Shown here: positions 9,981-20,695 of the stretch, piece after piece
Numbering within the stretch: the stretch's first letter is position 1
Layout: each line of letters starts with the position of its first letter
Source of the DNA: Corinectria fuckeliana
Lineage: Eukaryota > Ascomycota > Sordariomycetes > Hypocreales > Nectriaceae
Direction of reading: 5' to 3'
Length of the DNA: 64,000 bases
Assembly (NCBI GenBank): GCA_019137255.1
Contig: WPDH01000318.1
Coordinates: forward strand, 39,446 to 103,445
Program-made: the position numbers and the translations under genes
Notes under the pieces: generated by a model
Databases searched by the model: none
What the model was told of the DNA's origin: nothing
The model's input: only the letters and a program-made list of their open reading frames with translations

Positions 9981-11153
9981 ATGGCGCCAACCATCCCAAC
10001 TACGATTAAGCAGTGGAGTACCACCAACCAGAAGGGTTTCGACTCCCTCAAGTTTTCCGAGCAACCCCTGGCAGAGCTCGGCGACAGCGAGGTCCTTGTC
10101 AAGAGTAGGCTTCCGAACCCCAACTCCTCCCAAGTTCGAGCCTCAGCTAACCGCCTGAATAGTCCAGGGCGCTTCCCTCAACGTGTGTAACCTTGATCGC
10201 TACTCGACACAGCGCAACACAGTTCACTAACCCTTCCACAGTATCGCGATCTCATTATTGCCACCGGCCAGTACCCATGGGGAATTACTCCTGACGTCGT
10301 CCCCGGCTCCGATGGTGCTGGCACCGTTTTGGCTGTTGGCAAGAACGTGAAGCGGTTCAAGACGGGCGATGAAGTCATCACCCTCTTCAACCAGGCTCAC
10401 ATCGGCGGTTCGCTCGACAGTGTGAGCATGAAGACCGGTCTCGGCGGTGCAATTAACGGCACACTTCGCACCGTCGGGGCTTTCAACGAGGAGGGCCTCG
10501 TGCACAAGCCCTCCAACTTGAGCTTCATCGAGGCATCGACCCTCACTTGTGCTGGATTGACGGCCTGGAATGCCCTCTTCGGCCTCTCGGACAAAACGCT
10601 TCTGGCCGGTCAGTGGGTCCTGACCCAGGGCACTGGTGGCGTCAGCATCTTTGGAGTCCAGTTCGCCAAGGCTGCTGGAGCAAGGGTTATCGCGACGACG
10701 AGCTCGAGCGAGAAGGCCAAGCTGCTGGAGAAGCTCGGCGCCGACCACATTATCAACTACAAGGACACGCCGGAATGGGGCGCAAAGGCAAAGGAGCTGA
10801 CCGGCGGAGTCGGCGTCGACCACGTCATCGAAGTCGCGGGCCCAGCATCGATGAAGCAGAGTCTTGAAAGCATCAAGCTAGACGGCGTCATCACCATCAT
10901 CGGGTTCGTTGGCGGCGAGGCGAAGGACCAGCCAGGATTCCTTGAGAACCTGACTCGTGTTTGCACCACGCGAGGCATTCTTGTCGGGAACAGGGGCCAG
11001 ATGGAGGACATGTGCCGTGCGGTTGAGGCTAACCCTGAGAAGCTTCGTCCTGTCATTGACTCCAAGGTCTTTACTTTCGACAAGGTCAAGGAGGCTTACG
11101 AGTACCAGTGGTCGGGCAAGCACCAGGGCAAGGTCTGCATCGAAGTGAACTGA
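9981..11153 (+). CDS. MDR-family alcohol dehydrogenase / quinone oxidoreductase-like
   Basis: Three exons, 9981-10104, 10163-10182 (only 20 nt) and 10242-11153, give 351 aa. Introns are 58 and 59 nt with GT-AG ends. The splice restores the family motif SLNYRDLIIATGQYP at the exon 2/3 junction. The nucleotide-binding motif GTGGVSIFGVQFAKAAGARVIATTSS lies at about residues 178-203, typical of NAD(P)H-dependent medium-chain dehydrogenases. The Cys-rich structural zinc loop of classical alcohol dehydrogenases is absent, so it is closer to the zinc-independent or zinc-poor quinone-oxidoreductase-like group annotated in fungi as 'zinc-type alcohol dehydrogenase-like'. Cytosolic; substrate unknown. 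Confidence 0.9.
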
Positions 11154-11559
11154 ACGTATCATTTGCAGATTAATACAATGTTATTTTGAAGCAATGGGGG
11201 ATGATAATCAGTGCAGCTACCCAGATTATTGAACTTGATTACTGTGAAGCCTGACTATTCTAGGGACACGTCCACAAAGCGCTGCGGCCGCGTAAGGTGT
11301 AGCATTTCCGCCGGGAAGTTCTATTGTGTGCATGATTGAGATGCATTGCGCCGTGCTAGGACACCCGGCCCATCGCCCGACATCCGTGTAAGACGGTTTG
11401 ATCCCCGGCACCAACCCAAGCACGGCTGAACATTGATCTTATTCGCACATCCATGACGCACCCGCGCGTTGTGATACCACCCGCCTGACCGCCACCTCCT
11501 TGCTTCCCCGTATTTCAGCTATCCTACTTTCCAGTTGGCAGTCTCTCCCGAGCCTTGAC
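11154..11559. other. Intergenic between convergent genes
   Basis: 3' flanks of the MDR gene (plus) and of the GPI-anchored protein gene (minus). No coding or RNA feature seen. Confidence 0.5.
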
Positions 11560-12237
11560 CTAAATCAGCAGAGCGGCGACACCAGCCAGCAAGCCACCAG
11601 CCACGTTGATGCCGTACGACGCAGCGCCGTTGACAATGGCAGTCGTGGTAGCTGTGGCAGAGACAGTCGTCCCGTTGGGCGTGGTGCCGTTGTAGCCATG
11701 CGTAGGGACGATTGGCGCGGGAGTCGTTGCTGGCTGGACGTAGGTCTCAGTCTCGCTCTGAAACTTCTTGCTCTTGGTATAGGGCTCCTCCGTCTTGGCG
11801 GTATATTCTTCAGCCGGTGCAGTGGTGGTGGGCTCTTCAGCCAGGACAACAGAGCTAGTCGTCTCAGAGGGATGCTCGTAGTCGTCGTCGGTGGCGGTCG
11901 ATGCACCCACGCTGGTAGAAGCCTCAACCTTGCCAGAAACAACGATGGTGCTGGTGCAAACGTCGGTGCTGGCGCCGCCAGCTCCCTGGCAAGTCTCACC
12001 CTTGGGGCAGCAGCCGTACTCCCCGCTGTAGCTGAGGAGGCAGGCGGACGTCGAAGGGCAGCCTCCATCTCCGCCCGGGCAGCAAGTCCACGAGAGGTCG
12101 ATGCAGCCGTCGCCGCAGTCCTTTTGTCCCTGGTCGCTGCACGGAACCTTGTAGAGCCCCCGCTCCGTGAGGAAAGGGTTGGCAATGGCGGCGAGGGCGC
12201 CAGCCGCTGGGAGGGTGAAGAGGATGAGCTTGTTCAT
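11560..12237 (-). CDS. Secreted Cys-rich, Ser/Thr-rich GPI-anchored surface protein
   Basis: Single exon, 225 aa, starting at the ATG at 12237. Residues 1-17 form a signal peptide (MNKLILFTLPAAGALAA). Residues ~30-95 form a Cys-rich domain with Cys-Cys pairs (WTCCPGGDGGC, YGCCPKGETC), probably disulfide-bonded. Then follows a long Thr/Ser/Pro/Glu-rich stalk with three Asn-Gly-Thr glycosylation sites near NGTTPNGTT, and the protein ends in a small-residue site (NGAAS) and a hydrophobic tail, a pattern of GPI attachment. It should therefore sit on the plasma membrane or in the cell wall. The frame stays open for another 167 codons upstream, but that part lacks a secretion signal and overlaps the expected leader, so I reject the longer start. 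Confidence 0.82.
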   Translation of the reverse strand: MNKLILFTLPAAGALAAIANPFLTERGLYKVPCSDQGQKDCGDGCIDLSWTCCPGGDGGCPSTSACLLSYSGEYGCCPKGETCQGAGGASTDVCTSTIVVSGKVEASTSVGASTATDDDYEHPSETTSSVVLAEEPTTTAPAEEYTAKTEEPYTKSKKFQSETETYVQPATTPAPIVPTHGYNGTTPNGTTVSATATTTAIVNGAASYGINVAGGLLAGVAALLI

Positions 12238-15200
12238 ATTGGATGAGTTGGAAGCGAGTGCTGGGTCGGGCAAGGATTGGCCTTTTGAGGGATCGCGGGG
12301 GTTTATACAGAGGAGCGGAAAGGATATGGAGAGAGCAATGGTTGAAAGCGAGAGGGAATGGATGTTCGACGTGTTGTATTTGTATCTAGATGGCGGATTA
12401 CTCGTTGCATATACGGCTGTCGGCGTCTTCAGCTCATCAGCCAAGGAAACAGCCCGTGTTGGCCGAGACCGTTTCCACCTCGCCGCGCGCGAACATATCG
12501 CTCTGGATGATTGGATGATCCTTGGCAAACACGAACCTGCAAGGGACTGGCGACGTGTTTCCCCCGTCCTACATTCATTCTTCCCGATCACCATTGGCGG
12601 TTGGTCGATCCTTCGGGATGGTGGCTGTCTCACCATTGTCGAGTACCGATGCAGCAGGGAACCAGGCATGAGGAAAGCGAAGACCACAGCTGGTCTGGGC
12701 ACGACGTCTTTTCTCTCTCCGCATGAGCTTAGTCCCAAGTGTTTCTATTTATGACATATATTACTGCAGTAGGTTGCGTGTTCTGAACGCTACTCCGGCA
12801 AATACCGAGCTTTCAACTTGACTCGGTGTTAATGGCCGTTCCTGCTAGTTTCTAGCATAATTTTGATGGCCATGCCTTGAATGGTTCTCCTATGTAGCAG
12901 GTAGTTTGTTTCATTTTGACATGAGCTGCATCAATTGCTGCGCCAACGGTCACGTTCATCTGAGTACCGCCATCCAAGCTCGGAGGCCGGACCAGATGCA
13001 AAGAGCCGCGTTTACAGCCACAGCCAGCACGAGAACGCCATGTCGGAGGTGTGACGGTCTGTGTGAGTGTAGTACAGCATACCGCTCGAGGCTTAGCATC
13101 GTGTTTCCAAATTTCAGAAGAACGGTGGTCAAGCATGTGTTACAAAAAGGAAGGCCAGGTCCGTAGCACAAAGACCAGGACTTTTGAAATTTCTCCCACG
13201 CCAGCTCACGCTTATAGTAAGTCTACAGATAATGAACTTTTTTGGACCCAGACTCTTTTGCACATGCCGCCCTCTAACCTTACAGCGGCGATCAAACCTA
13301 GCGAGTTGCCGATTCTCGGAGACAGGAGAACCCGGACAATCCTGGATTGCTTCTTCTGTCGGTCCAAGAGCCTTCCACCATCACCTTTGGTCTAGAAACA
13401 TGGCCAATGAGGGTTTTTCGAACTAAATACCCATGTCTGAACGAGTTTTCCCGTGCAACCCATCGTATTTATGCCGCCTCGCTATGCGTATCCAGCAGGG
13501 CCTTCACTGCAGCTGAACCGGTCGTGCAACCACCACGTGTTGAGCATTGAGAGGTTGTCTGACATAAGGACTTCTAAGCCGTAAGCAAATGGTACCTGCA
13601 TTAGCCTATGTTTCGAATCAAGCCCTCATCGCGGTTCTCACGGCTCGTCAGATTGCTACCTCGTTGGCGTTGCCCACAGAAACAACACGATTAGCACTAG
13701 GTATTTATCACCTCTTGAGTTTCAATGGTTTCTGCGTCTCGCTGTAGGACCGTAGCTATTCCATATCGTAGAGCTCAGCAACCAGCGCACACGAGCTAGG
13801 GTGTAAGTTAACACATTTGGAGAGCTAGATACATACAGCCCTTAAACCACATATGGAGACTTGCTTTATGAGGTCAATCGAGATACAAATTGTCTCTGGT
13901 TAGCCAGGTATTTAATTAAGGGTCTCGGTCGATGAAGGCCTGAGAACGCCAATTAAAGAGACGTCTTCCTCTTAGACTTTACTGGTCTTGCGAACCTACT
14001 CTATTTGTTAAGAATGGCTGGGGTGTTCGGCAACATGTTCAAACAGCGTCTAATTCGACCGATTAACGTTGGGTGAGGTTAGTTACGCCTTTAGGTATGG
14101 ACAACGATAAGAGCAAAGACGTGGCAAAAACAAGGTTAGGGCGTTTAGTAGCGATATCGACGAAAGGTATAAACGATTATAGGTCACTTTCTTACGGACA
14201 AGTCACTCCGTTCACTGAAGACGATGCATCATACCAGTGGAAAGTATCACAAATGCCAGACTAGCTCTAACATATTCTTTTTACTGAACCTATGGCTTTT
14301 AATAAATGTGACAATGCGAACAGATTAACTCCTTCCAGGAGCCAAAAGTCGGTCGGGCAGGATCTAGTCCGTCTAACTTCAATTGTCTAGTACAGAAGTT
14401 CTCCAGGCAAGAGTATCTTGCTCTGCGTCAGTCTTATATTATCCAACATCCTCCGGAGTATTTGTCCATGATTTCTTTACACCTCCCCACACGCAGTGGA
14501 TTGTCGCTCTCGACGTTGAGATTAGCTAAGATTGAGCAACCTCTTCCCCTCGGTATTAATCATCTTATTCAAGAACTATCTGACTTCGGGAGACCAGTCG
14601 TCACTGTTGGAGTATACATACACGCATTACACTCACTGGAGAGTAGAGTCTTCAATGGGCTGCCTGTTCGTCATTTCCCGGTTTGCTTCAGCCTCTCAGG
14701 ATCTGTCTAGTCTCGCAAATCCTTTTCAACGTCTTGTAATATTTGCGTCGCCATGACAAACTTTTCTTCCACCTTATGTCATTTTGGCAAATGTCAAGCC
14801 AGTTTCTAAGAACATATTGGGGGCCAATACTAGCCAGTGCAGATCACTGCGGCTCAACAGAGGTAGATACGTAAGAAGCGGAACTAAAGGACGATTTTGG
14901 GCCGCGGCGGGTTAAACTGAAAGCATTGCTCTTAATCTTGAACGTCAGGCCAATGAAGTCGAGACACTCATGTTATTAGTAAACTAGTAGCCCGTTACTG
15001 ACTCGCCTGGCTTTCCTCGTAGTCTGTTTGCCCCTGTCCCATCACGACCCGGTGCCTGCGGCTCCGATGCTAGCGTTTTTCTTAGCCGGTCGATCTATCA
15101 AAATGCACGACGCAGTCCGGCGCAAAGCCTTGACAACAATGGCAGATCTAAGCCTGCTCTAGTCGCTATTTTCATGGTGCAATTCTAAACAGGGAGAGGC

Positions 15201-16264
15201 TAGGATGAGGCGGAAGCATACGTATCCGGGAGTGAGGCTTCTCAAGCCCTAGAAGACTTCAGATCAGGCCGGTTTCGAGACAGCTCTCTATTTTATATTT
15301 TCTCAAGCCCGATCATTACTCCTCAGCCATTTTCCATTACCATCGGCTATGCTATTTGCGGTGACCTTTTGCTAGCTCGGAGTTTTCAATTTCGCTTGAC
15401 TAGCACAAGATGGAACAAAACATATCCTTGAAGCGAGATAATTATTCGACTAATTAGCTATAATCGGGCTCGGGTAGCCACGTGTGGAAAGAAGGCCCTA
15501 ACTTAGCAGCAAAGTGCAAGTATCCATCCAGATCACAGAGCTGTTATCTTTCACAGAATTGCAAAGCGGACGAGATGTGGGATTTGATTTCTGCCGTTGA
15601 TCTCAAGAAAAGGATCAACCCTTCTAGGCCCAATGGCGGAATCTAAGTCGACACTCATGTTCCCCCTTCCGCCTCATTAGACTTGCTTTTTTAGTATCCA
15701 CGTGGCGCGGTCTGGAGACGCTCCCAGCATTCTGGGACACATTTGCTTTTTGCATCGGTCATGCACCCCACGTTTCTAGGGCAGACTCCCCTGAGCACAA
15801 AGCTTCTGCCGTCCAAACTTAGGTCGTTTCGTGTTTTTGACGTGTCGTTCTACGGTTCTGACGTCCGGTGTCCCCTAGTTTTGGTCTGTTCATCTACTAG
15901 CCCTGGACTACACTGAACGATATGGCCCCTGGAAGTTTCCGCCTGGACGGAGAAGTTACCGAGAGTACCGAACCAGAGTGGCTATCAGCTTTACGAAGCA
16001 TATATGAAGAGTGGTGGCAGAAGGTCTTATTGCCATTTCTATATTTTCGTGTATACGGCATTAAAATACGTCTAGTAGTCCTATTGTCTATTAAGTACAT
16101 CCCAGTGTGGTATCGTCTCGAGGTCGTTGCCGAAGAATCTATTAGCAAAGTAGAAAAGCTCGCTCTATGTGTTGATTACGCGTCCGGTCTCCATTAGTTA
16201 GTCAAGTTGTAGTCCAGTCACAATGCTCCTCCAGCACCGTTGTCCTGGTGCAGTTGCTGGTGGA
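12238..16264. other. 4-kb gene-poor region with decayed sequence
   Basis: The first ~500 bases are the promoter side of the GPI-anchored gene. From about 13.5 to 16.2 kb the sequence turns richer in A/T and TA steps and only short frames remain, such as 14073-14264, 14462-14710 and 15922-16197. Two overlapping frames around 14.46-14.75 kb look like remains of a coding sequence broken by stops and shifts, but I cannot assign a family. No terminal repeats or transposase motifs were recognised. Confidence 0.4.
15922..16197 (+). CDS. Hypothetical 91-aa protein, doubtful
   Basis: Open frame from an ATG with a mixed polar and hydrophobic product; a hydrophobic stretch (residues ~40-60, VLLPFLYFRV ... 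LVVLLSIKYIPV) might be a membrane segment. It lies in decayed A/T-richer DNA just downstream of the 7-TM gene, has no introns and no motif I recognise. It may be part of a pseudogene or a chance frame. Confidence 0.2.
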   Translation: MAPGSFRLDGEVTESTEPEWLSALRSIYEEWWQKVLLPFLYFRVYGIKIRLVVLLSIKYIPVWYRLEVVAEESISKVEKLALCVDYASGLH

Positions 16265-17517
16265 TCATACAGCGTAGTGTTCCCCCTTCAACTGGTGTGT
16301 CGAGCTCGACTCGCTAGCCAAGTCCTGCTCGTCGTATCCCGATGAGTTCTGCTTGACCACGACGCGAGTGGTTGTCGTCTTTTGAATCCCGCCGAGGTCT
16401 CGCTCGGGCAGCTCGATGCCGTCGTCGCCTCCAGCCTGGATGAAAGTCGTGTTTCCGCCCTTGAACATGGACGCCACATGCTTGCTGCCGCCTTTCTGGC
16501 CACGGCTTGAGCTCTTGCCATTGGTGGGCTGCGAGCGGGAACCGGAATAGTCGGGGTAGCCGGAGGGGTTGCTGGCTTTGACTACCTTGGTGATGAGTTC
16601 GGCCATGTTCATCTCGATGTGGACCTTGACGAGGTATGCGAGGGGATGGAACTGGAGGTAACTAGGAACAAGGTTAGCCGAGGATACAATTACCGCGGTG
16701 ATTGATCAAGACTTACACAATGTCGTTGGGAAGAGACATCATTGCAATGAGGAGAACCTGTAGGTGATTAGCACGGAGGAAGGTCTCCAATAACGGCGAG
16801 AACTCACATCCATGGTCATTGAGATACCAATCATGAGAAGGTTGAATCGGAAGAGCCGGCTGTACTTGGTAAGTCCGTTGGCGATGAGGCGGGTTCGAAC
16901 GAGGTAGATGAAGTAAAGGTTGAGGCCAGCGTCGACAAGAAGGAAGATGACCTTTTCAATCCGATCCCAGATGCTGTTGACCTTGATCCAGGTTTCGGTG
17001 ATCTGCAGACGAGCGGGGACCCAGATGCAGAAGACGCTGACGTTGATGCATAGCATAATGCAGAATGCAATGATCTTGAGCTTCTTCGCCTCATATCGGT
17101 TTACCATAAGAATGGCGATACGGTTGATGATGATCTGAATGAGGGCCTGAATCTGGACCGACCAGAGAAGAACTGCAGAAAGTGTGTGAGCAGCTGGGGG
17201 AAAAGGTTGCGGCAGGCAAATGGAGTTGGCATACCAATGACAAAGAAGATAGGGAAGCCAGGCTCGATAAATCCACGGAGATAGGACCACACGAGGGCAC
17301 TCATGGTGGTACTGCTGACCCATTCCATCCAAAGCAAGATTACATAGGGGTTCATCCTGCGGCCTCGCTTCCATGAGTTGATGGTCTGCTGTATTCCCTT
17401 GGCCGCGGTGAAGATGCAGATACCCATCGACACGCCCCAGGCGATACTCGCAATGTTCATGTCATTCTTGTCGGGCTTGACGTGCTTGTAGTGGTCGGGG
17501 ATGAAGAGGCCGACCAT
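16265..17517 (-). CDS. Seven-transmembrane integral membrane protein
   Basis: Four exons, 17517-17235, 17172-16808, 16757-16717 and 16661-16265, give 361 aa; every junction preserves frame with GT-AG ends. Seven hydrophobic segments can be read: around SIAWGVSMGICIF, VILLWMEWVSS, FPIFFVIVLLWSV, IIAFCIMLCINVSVF, IFLLVDAGLNLYFIYL, LLMIGISMTMDVLLIAM and FHPLAYLVKVHIEMNMA. The cytosol-like tail of ~100 residues is rich in Ser, Gly, Lys and Asp and may be a regulatory tail. The layout resembles uncharacterised fungal GPCR-like integral membrane proteins; there is no CFEM domain, so it is not a classical Pth11 receptor. The start was set at the first ATG after a CAA-repeat leader. Ligand or role unknown. 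Confidence 0.82.
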
Positions 17518-17531
17518 GTTGGCGGCTGGTG

Positions 17532-17569
17532 GTTGTTGTTGTTGTTGTTGTTGCTGTTGCTGTTGTTGA
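17532..17569 (-). repeat. CAA/CAG trinucleotide repeat in leader of 7-TM gene
   Basis: About a dozen CAA or CAG triplets in the sense of the 7-TM gene lie immediately upstream of its start codon. In frame they would read as a run of 12 glutamines and the open frame does reach back to 17685. Read as leader, CAA repeats are an unstructured sequence; read as protein, they would be a polyglutamine N-terminal extension. Confidence 0.75.
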
Positions 17570-20500
17570 GGTTCTGCGGACCTCGAAGAGAGCGGAAGGG
17601 ACGAAATGTCGACGAGTTGACGGTTAACAAGACGCACAAAGAGAGGCCGGGGAGTGCAGCATACATATCCAGAATACCGTGTCAACGCTAGAGCCCAGGA
17701 CGACGCCGGGAGCTGGAAGTCGTGTATGTGACATGCTACTTACTGTCCGGCCTACTGTACATCCTACAGCCCGTCATCTGTAGAGACCCAGAACAGCGCT
17801 GGGGTCTGGCTGCAAGCCTGCAAGCCTCCTAGGATCATGGACGCCAAGACTCGGATCCGCAACATAGCGGGCCGCGGGCGATCACTAGGGGCTGGCGATC
17901 CAGCCGTACAGCATGTGTCTGTGGTAAACCTGCTGCGATGCCAGGCACTTGGGGATCTCCTTGGTGAGTACGACGCTGCCCCCGGCCGCCCGTGAGATTC
18001 CCCGCGGGGGTCCTTTGCGTTGGCTCATCAAAGCGAAATGGGCAGCATCTCAGCGATCCTCTCGACGCCAATGCCCTTCGCCTTACGATGTCCCAGAGCG
18101 GCTCCCGTCCAGACGTGGAGCGATCTGTTCTAGCCTCCGCCGGCCCGAGACGGGCGCGCTCTTGGCTCTCTCTCTCTCTGTGTCTCTCGACAAACCGCCC
18201 AGCAAATCAAGACGCGAGCCCTATCGGACGGGAAAGGAGGCCGAGTTATTGTCAAGCACGTGGCCTAGCAGAAGAGCCGGACCAAGCCTGGCTGGTCTTC
18301 GGAGCTAGCAGTTCGAGAGAGACGGACAGGCGGGCGAGAGCCGCAGGAGGTCTCGTCAGCGAGCGCGAGTCAGTCGCGGTGGACCTGAGCAGAGAGCCCA
18401 TCTCCGCAGGCCGGATGCGTATGTACTTACGCAGTAGACTATGCGGTTGGCTCTGGCTTCACTTCGCCGGGGCCATGAATCAATCCTGGACCTTGGTGAG
18501 AATTTGCAAGGGCGTTGGGGACGATACGATGCGATTCTTCCAGGGGGGAACCGCTGTGTAGAGGTCAAAGACGGGGAGGATCCTCCTGGACGGGTGCATG
18601 CATTGATTGCGTCGTGCGCTGTTGCGGAGAAGCCTGCTCTCCAGCCTGCCCTCCAGCCTGCCCTTGCGATTTGCGCGCGACATGTCACATCCTTCCTCAC
18701 CTTGCCATCACAGATCACAAAAAGCTCTGCCCCTCCTCCAGACCAGAAGACGGGGACGGCGGGATCTCTACTAGGGGCCTTCACTTGCTGCTGCATGCGC
18801 TACGCCTCAAGCCGCAAGCCCTAATCAAGCCCCAACCAAGCCTCCAGCTGCTCCCCTAGACGAAACCCGCAAGGGTCTGGTGCGGAGCCGAGTTCTGGTC
18901 TGACTGGCGAAGCAACGCCACCACGTGGATGACGAGATCCAACAACAAAGGGCCCTTCAGAGAACCTTCAAGCCACTCAACCACTGAGGAACCGCCGACA
19001 CGTGTGGCGCTGATCTCTAACGGAAATCAGCAAAGTGTAGCGGATTAGTGTCAGCCAGAAACGTGCGAGCCGCAAGCTTGTTGTAGCCGCAGAACCCGTG
19101 TCTGAGCGGCTCGGCGGCCATCCGAAGGCGTCGTTCTCCCGTTCGCGCCTAAGATTGAGCAAACGGGGGCTTATCGTAGTTTATGCCCTGCTTTGGAATA
19201 ACGTCCGCTGTGAAGAGGCTCTTCAACGGGCGGCTTGGCATACCCTCTTCGTTGTCGATCCAGGCAAGGTACGCCGCCAGCAAACACGACACTCCGTCTC
19301 AGCGCCAACTGTGAAACCCGTCGGTCGGTTCCGGGTCCTGAAGCTCTCTGTCTTCTTGCTCCATAACTAATCGGCTTAGTTTCGACTCGTCAGCAAGACA
19401 AGCCATGTCCCTGTGCCTGAAAGCACGCTCCATAATGCCCGAGCGGTGATAAACACAGACCAAGCACTACGCGGACCGGTACAGCGTCAGCACATCGACT
19501 ACTGCACGCATACGTCCTCAAGCACCGCATGCCGAGCGTCGTCTTCATGCCCTTACCCAAGACTACCTACTAAGAAGCGATAACCGCTGCACCGACGACG
19601 CCTCATCCCGCGGGGCCACGAGCCTCAACTTCTCCGACCCTCAGCTGCGGCCTCGAACCCTTCATCGGTCCTCCCTCCCCATCCACTCGGCATTGGTTAG
19701 TGTCTGCAAGCATAGCCCAGGAAGAATCCTGCGTGTGGGGAGTGAGTGGGTGAGATCAGAAAGTCGGGGCGTCTGCATGCCATGCTATGGTGGTGTGATT
19801 ATGGCTGCAAGGAGAACGGAGATTCACCGTTGGTCGATCGCCGCAAAGGCAAGCCCTGGCCGGCCCATGTCCTCCTTGTCGCATACGAAAATGGAGTCCC
19901 TGATTCCTGTTTCCTGTTCCCCGGCTTTTGACTTTGGACGGCGCTGATTCTGTGACGCGGTATCCCAGCGCCTGGCCGGAAGGCCGTTGGGTTCGGTCGT
20001 CATCCGATATCTCATGTGCCATAATAGCCTGTACCACCTGACAAGCGCAGGATTTTCTGAAGCTATCCTCTGCGTAGAAAACTCTCTCTCGAAGTCCTGC
20101 TGGGAAAATTGATATCGGATTCCCCGATTCCATGCGTGGAGCTCATGGAGAATGAATCCTGTTTTCATCTTCCCACTGCGCACCAGAGACTTGCAGATAA
20201 GCACACTTACAAATATACGGATAGAGCCCTGGTAAAATCTCTAGATCATGTCTTGCTTATAAAGTCAGCGTTTCAAATGGAAAACACGAACATGTTCACG
20301 TCGGAGGCCCTTGGCTTAGACCTTTACAAGCGTCGTCAAGTTGAGTAAACAAACATAAGTATTAGTTGCTACGACTTCTAGTTTCCTTCAAAAACAAAAT
20401 CGCTCAATACTCCGAGTCCCATCCCTTCTATATCCTACGCTTTTAGTTCCTTTCCGTTATTTTTCCCTTGAAAGAAACCTGCTCGCCAATATTTCCCAGC

Positions 20501-20675
20501 GCCCAGCAACCCGCCATACATCTACCTGAGAGGGGCGCTTAACTATACAACACACCCTTTTCTAAGACTCTAAATGCCTCCGCTACGTACCCCAGCTGAC
20601 ATAGCAATATACCTATCTAAAAAATATCTTCGTCGCCGTACCCATACCCTTGGATGTGCTGCTTGACCACATAGC
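17570..20675. other. 3.1-kb intergenic region, no supported gene
   Basis: Contains the upstream side of the 7-TM gene and the 3' side of the carboxypeptidase-like gene. A 189-codon frame at 17992-18561 (plus) is Arg/Ser-rich with overlapping frames on both strands and looks like a compositional artefact. A short CTCTCTCTCT run lies near 18165-18180. No RNA gene recognised. Confidence 0.4.
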
Positions 20676-20695
20676 TCAAATAATCGGGTTCTGCT

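Noticed and set aside
17992..18561. 189-codon plus-strand frame
   Set aside because: Arg/Ser/Gly-rich, overlaps frames of similar length on both strands, no domain or intron signals; a product of GC-rich composition.
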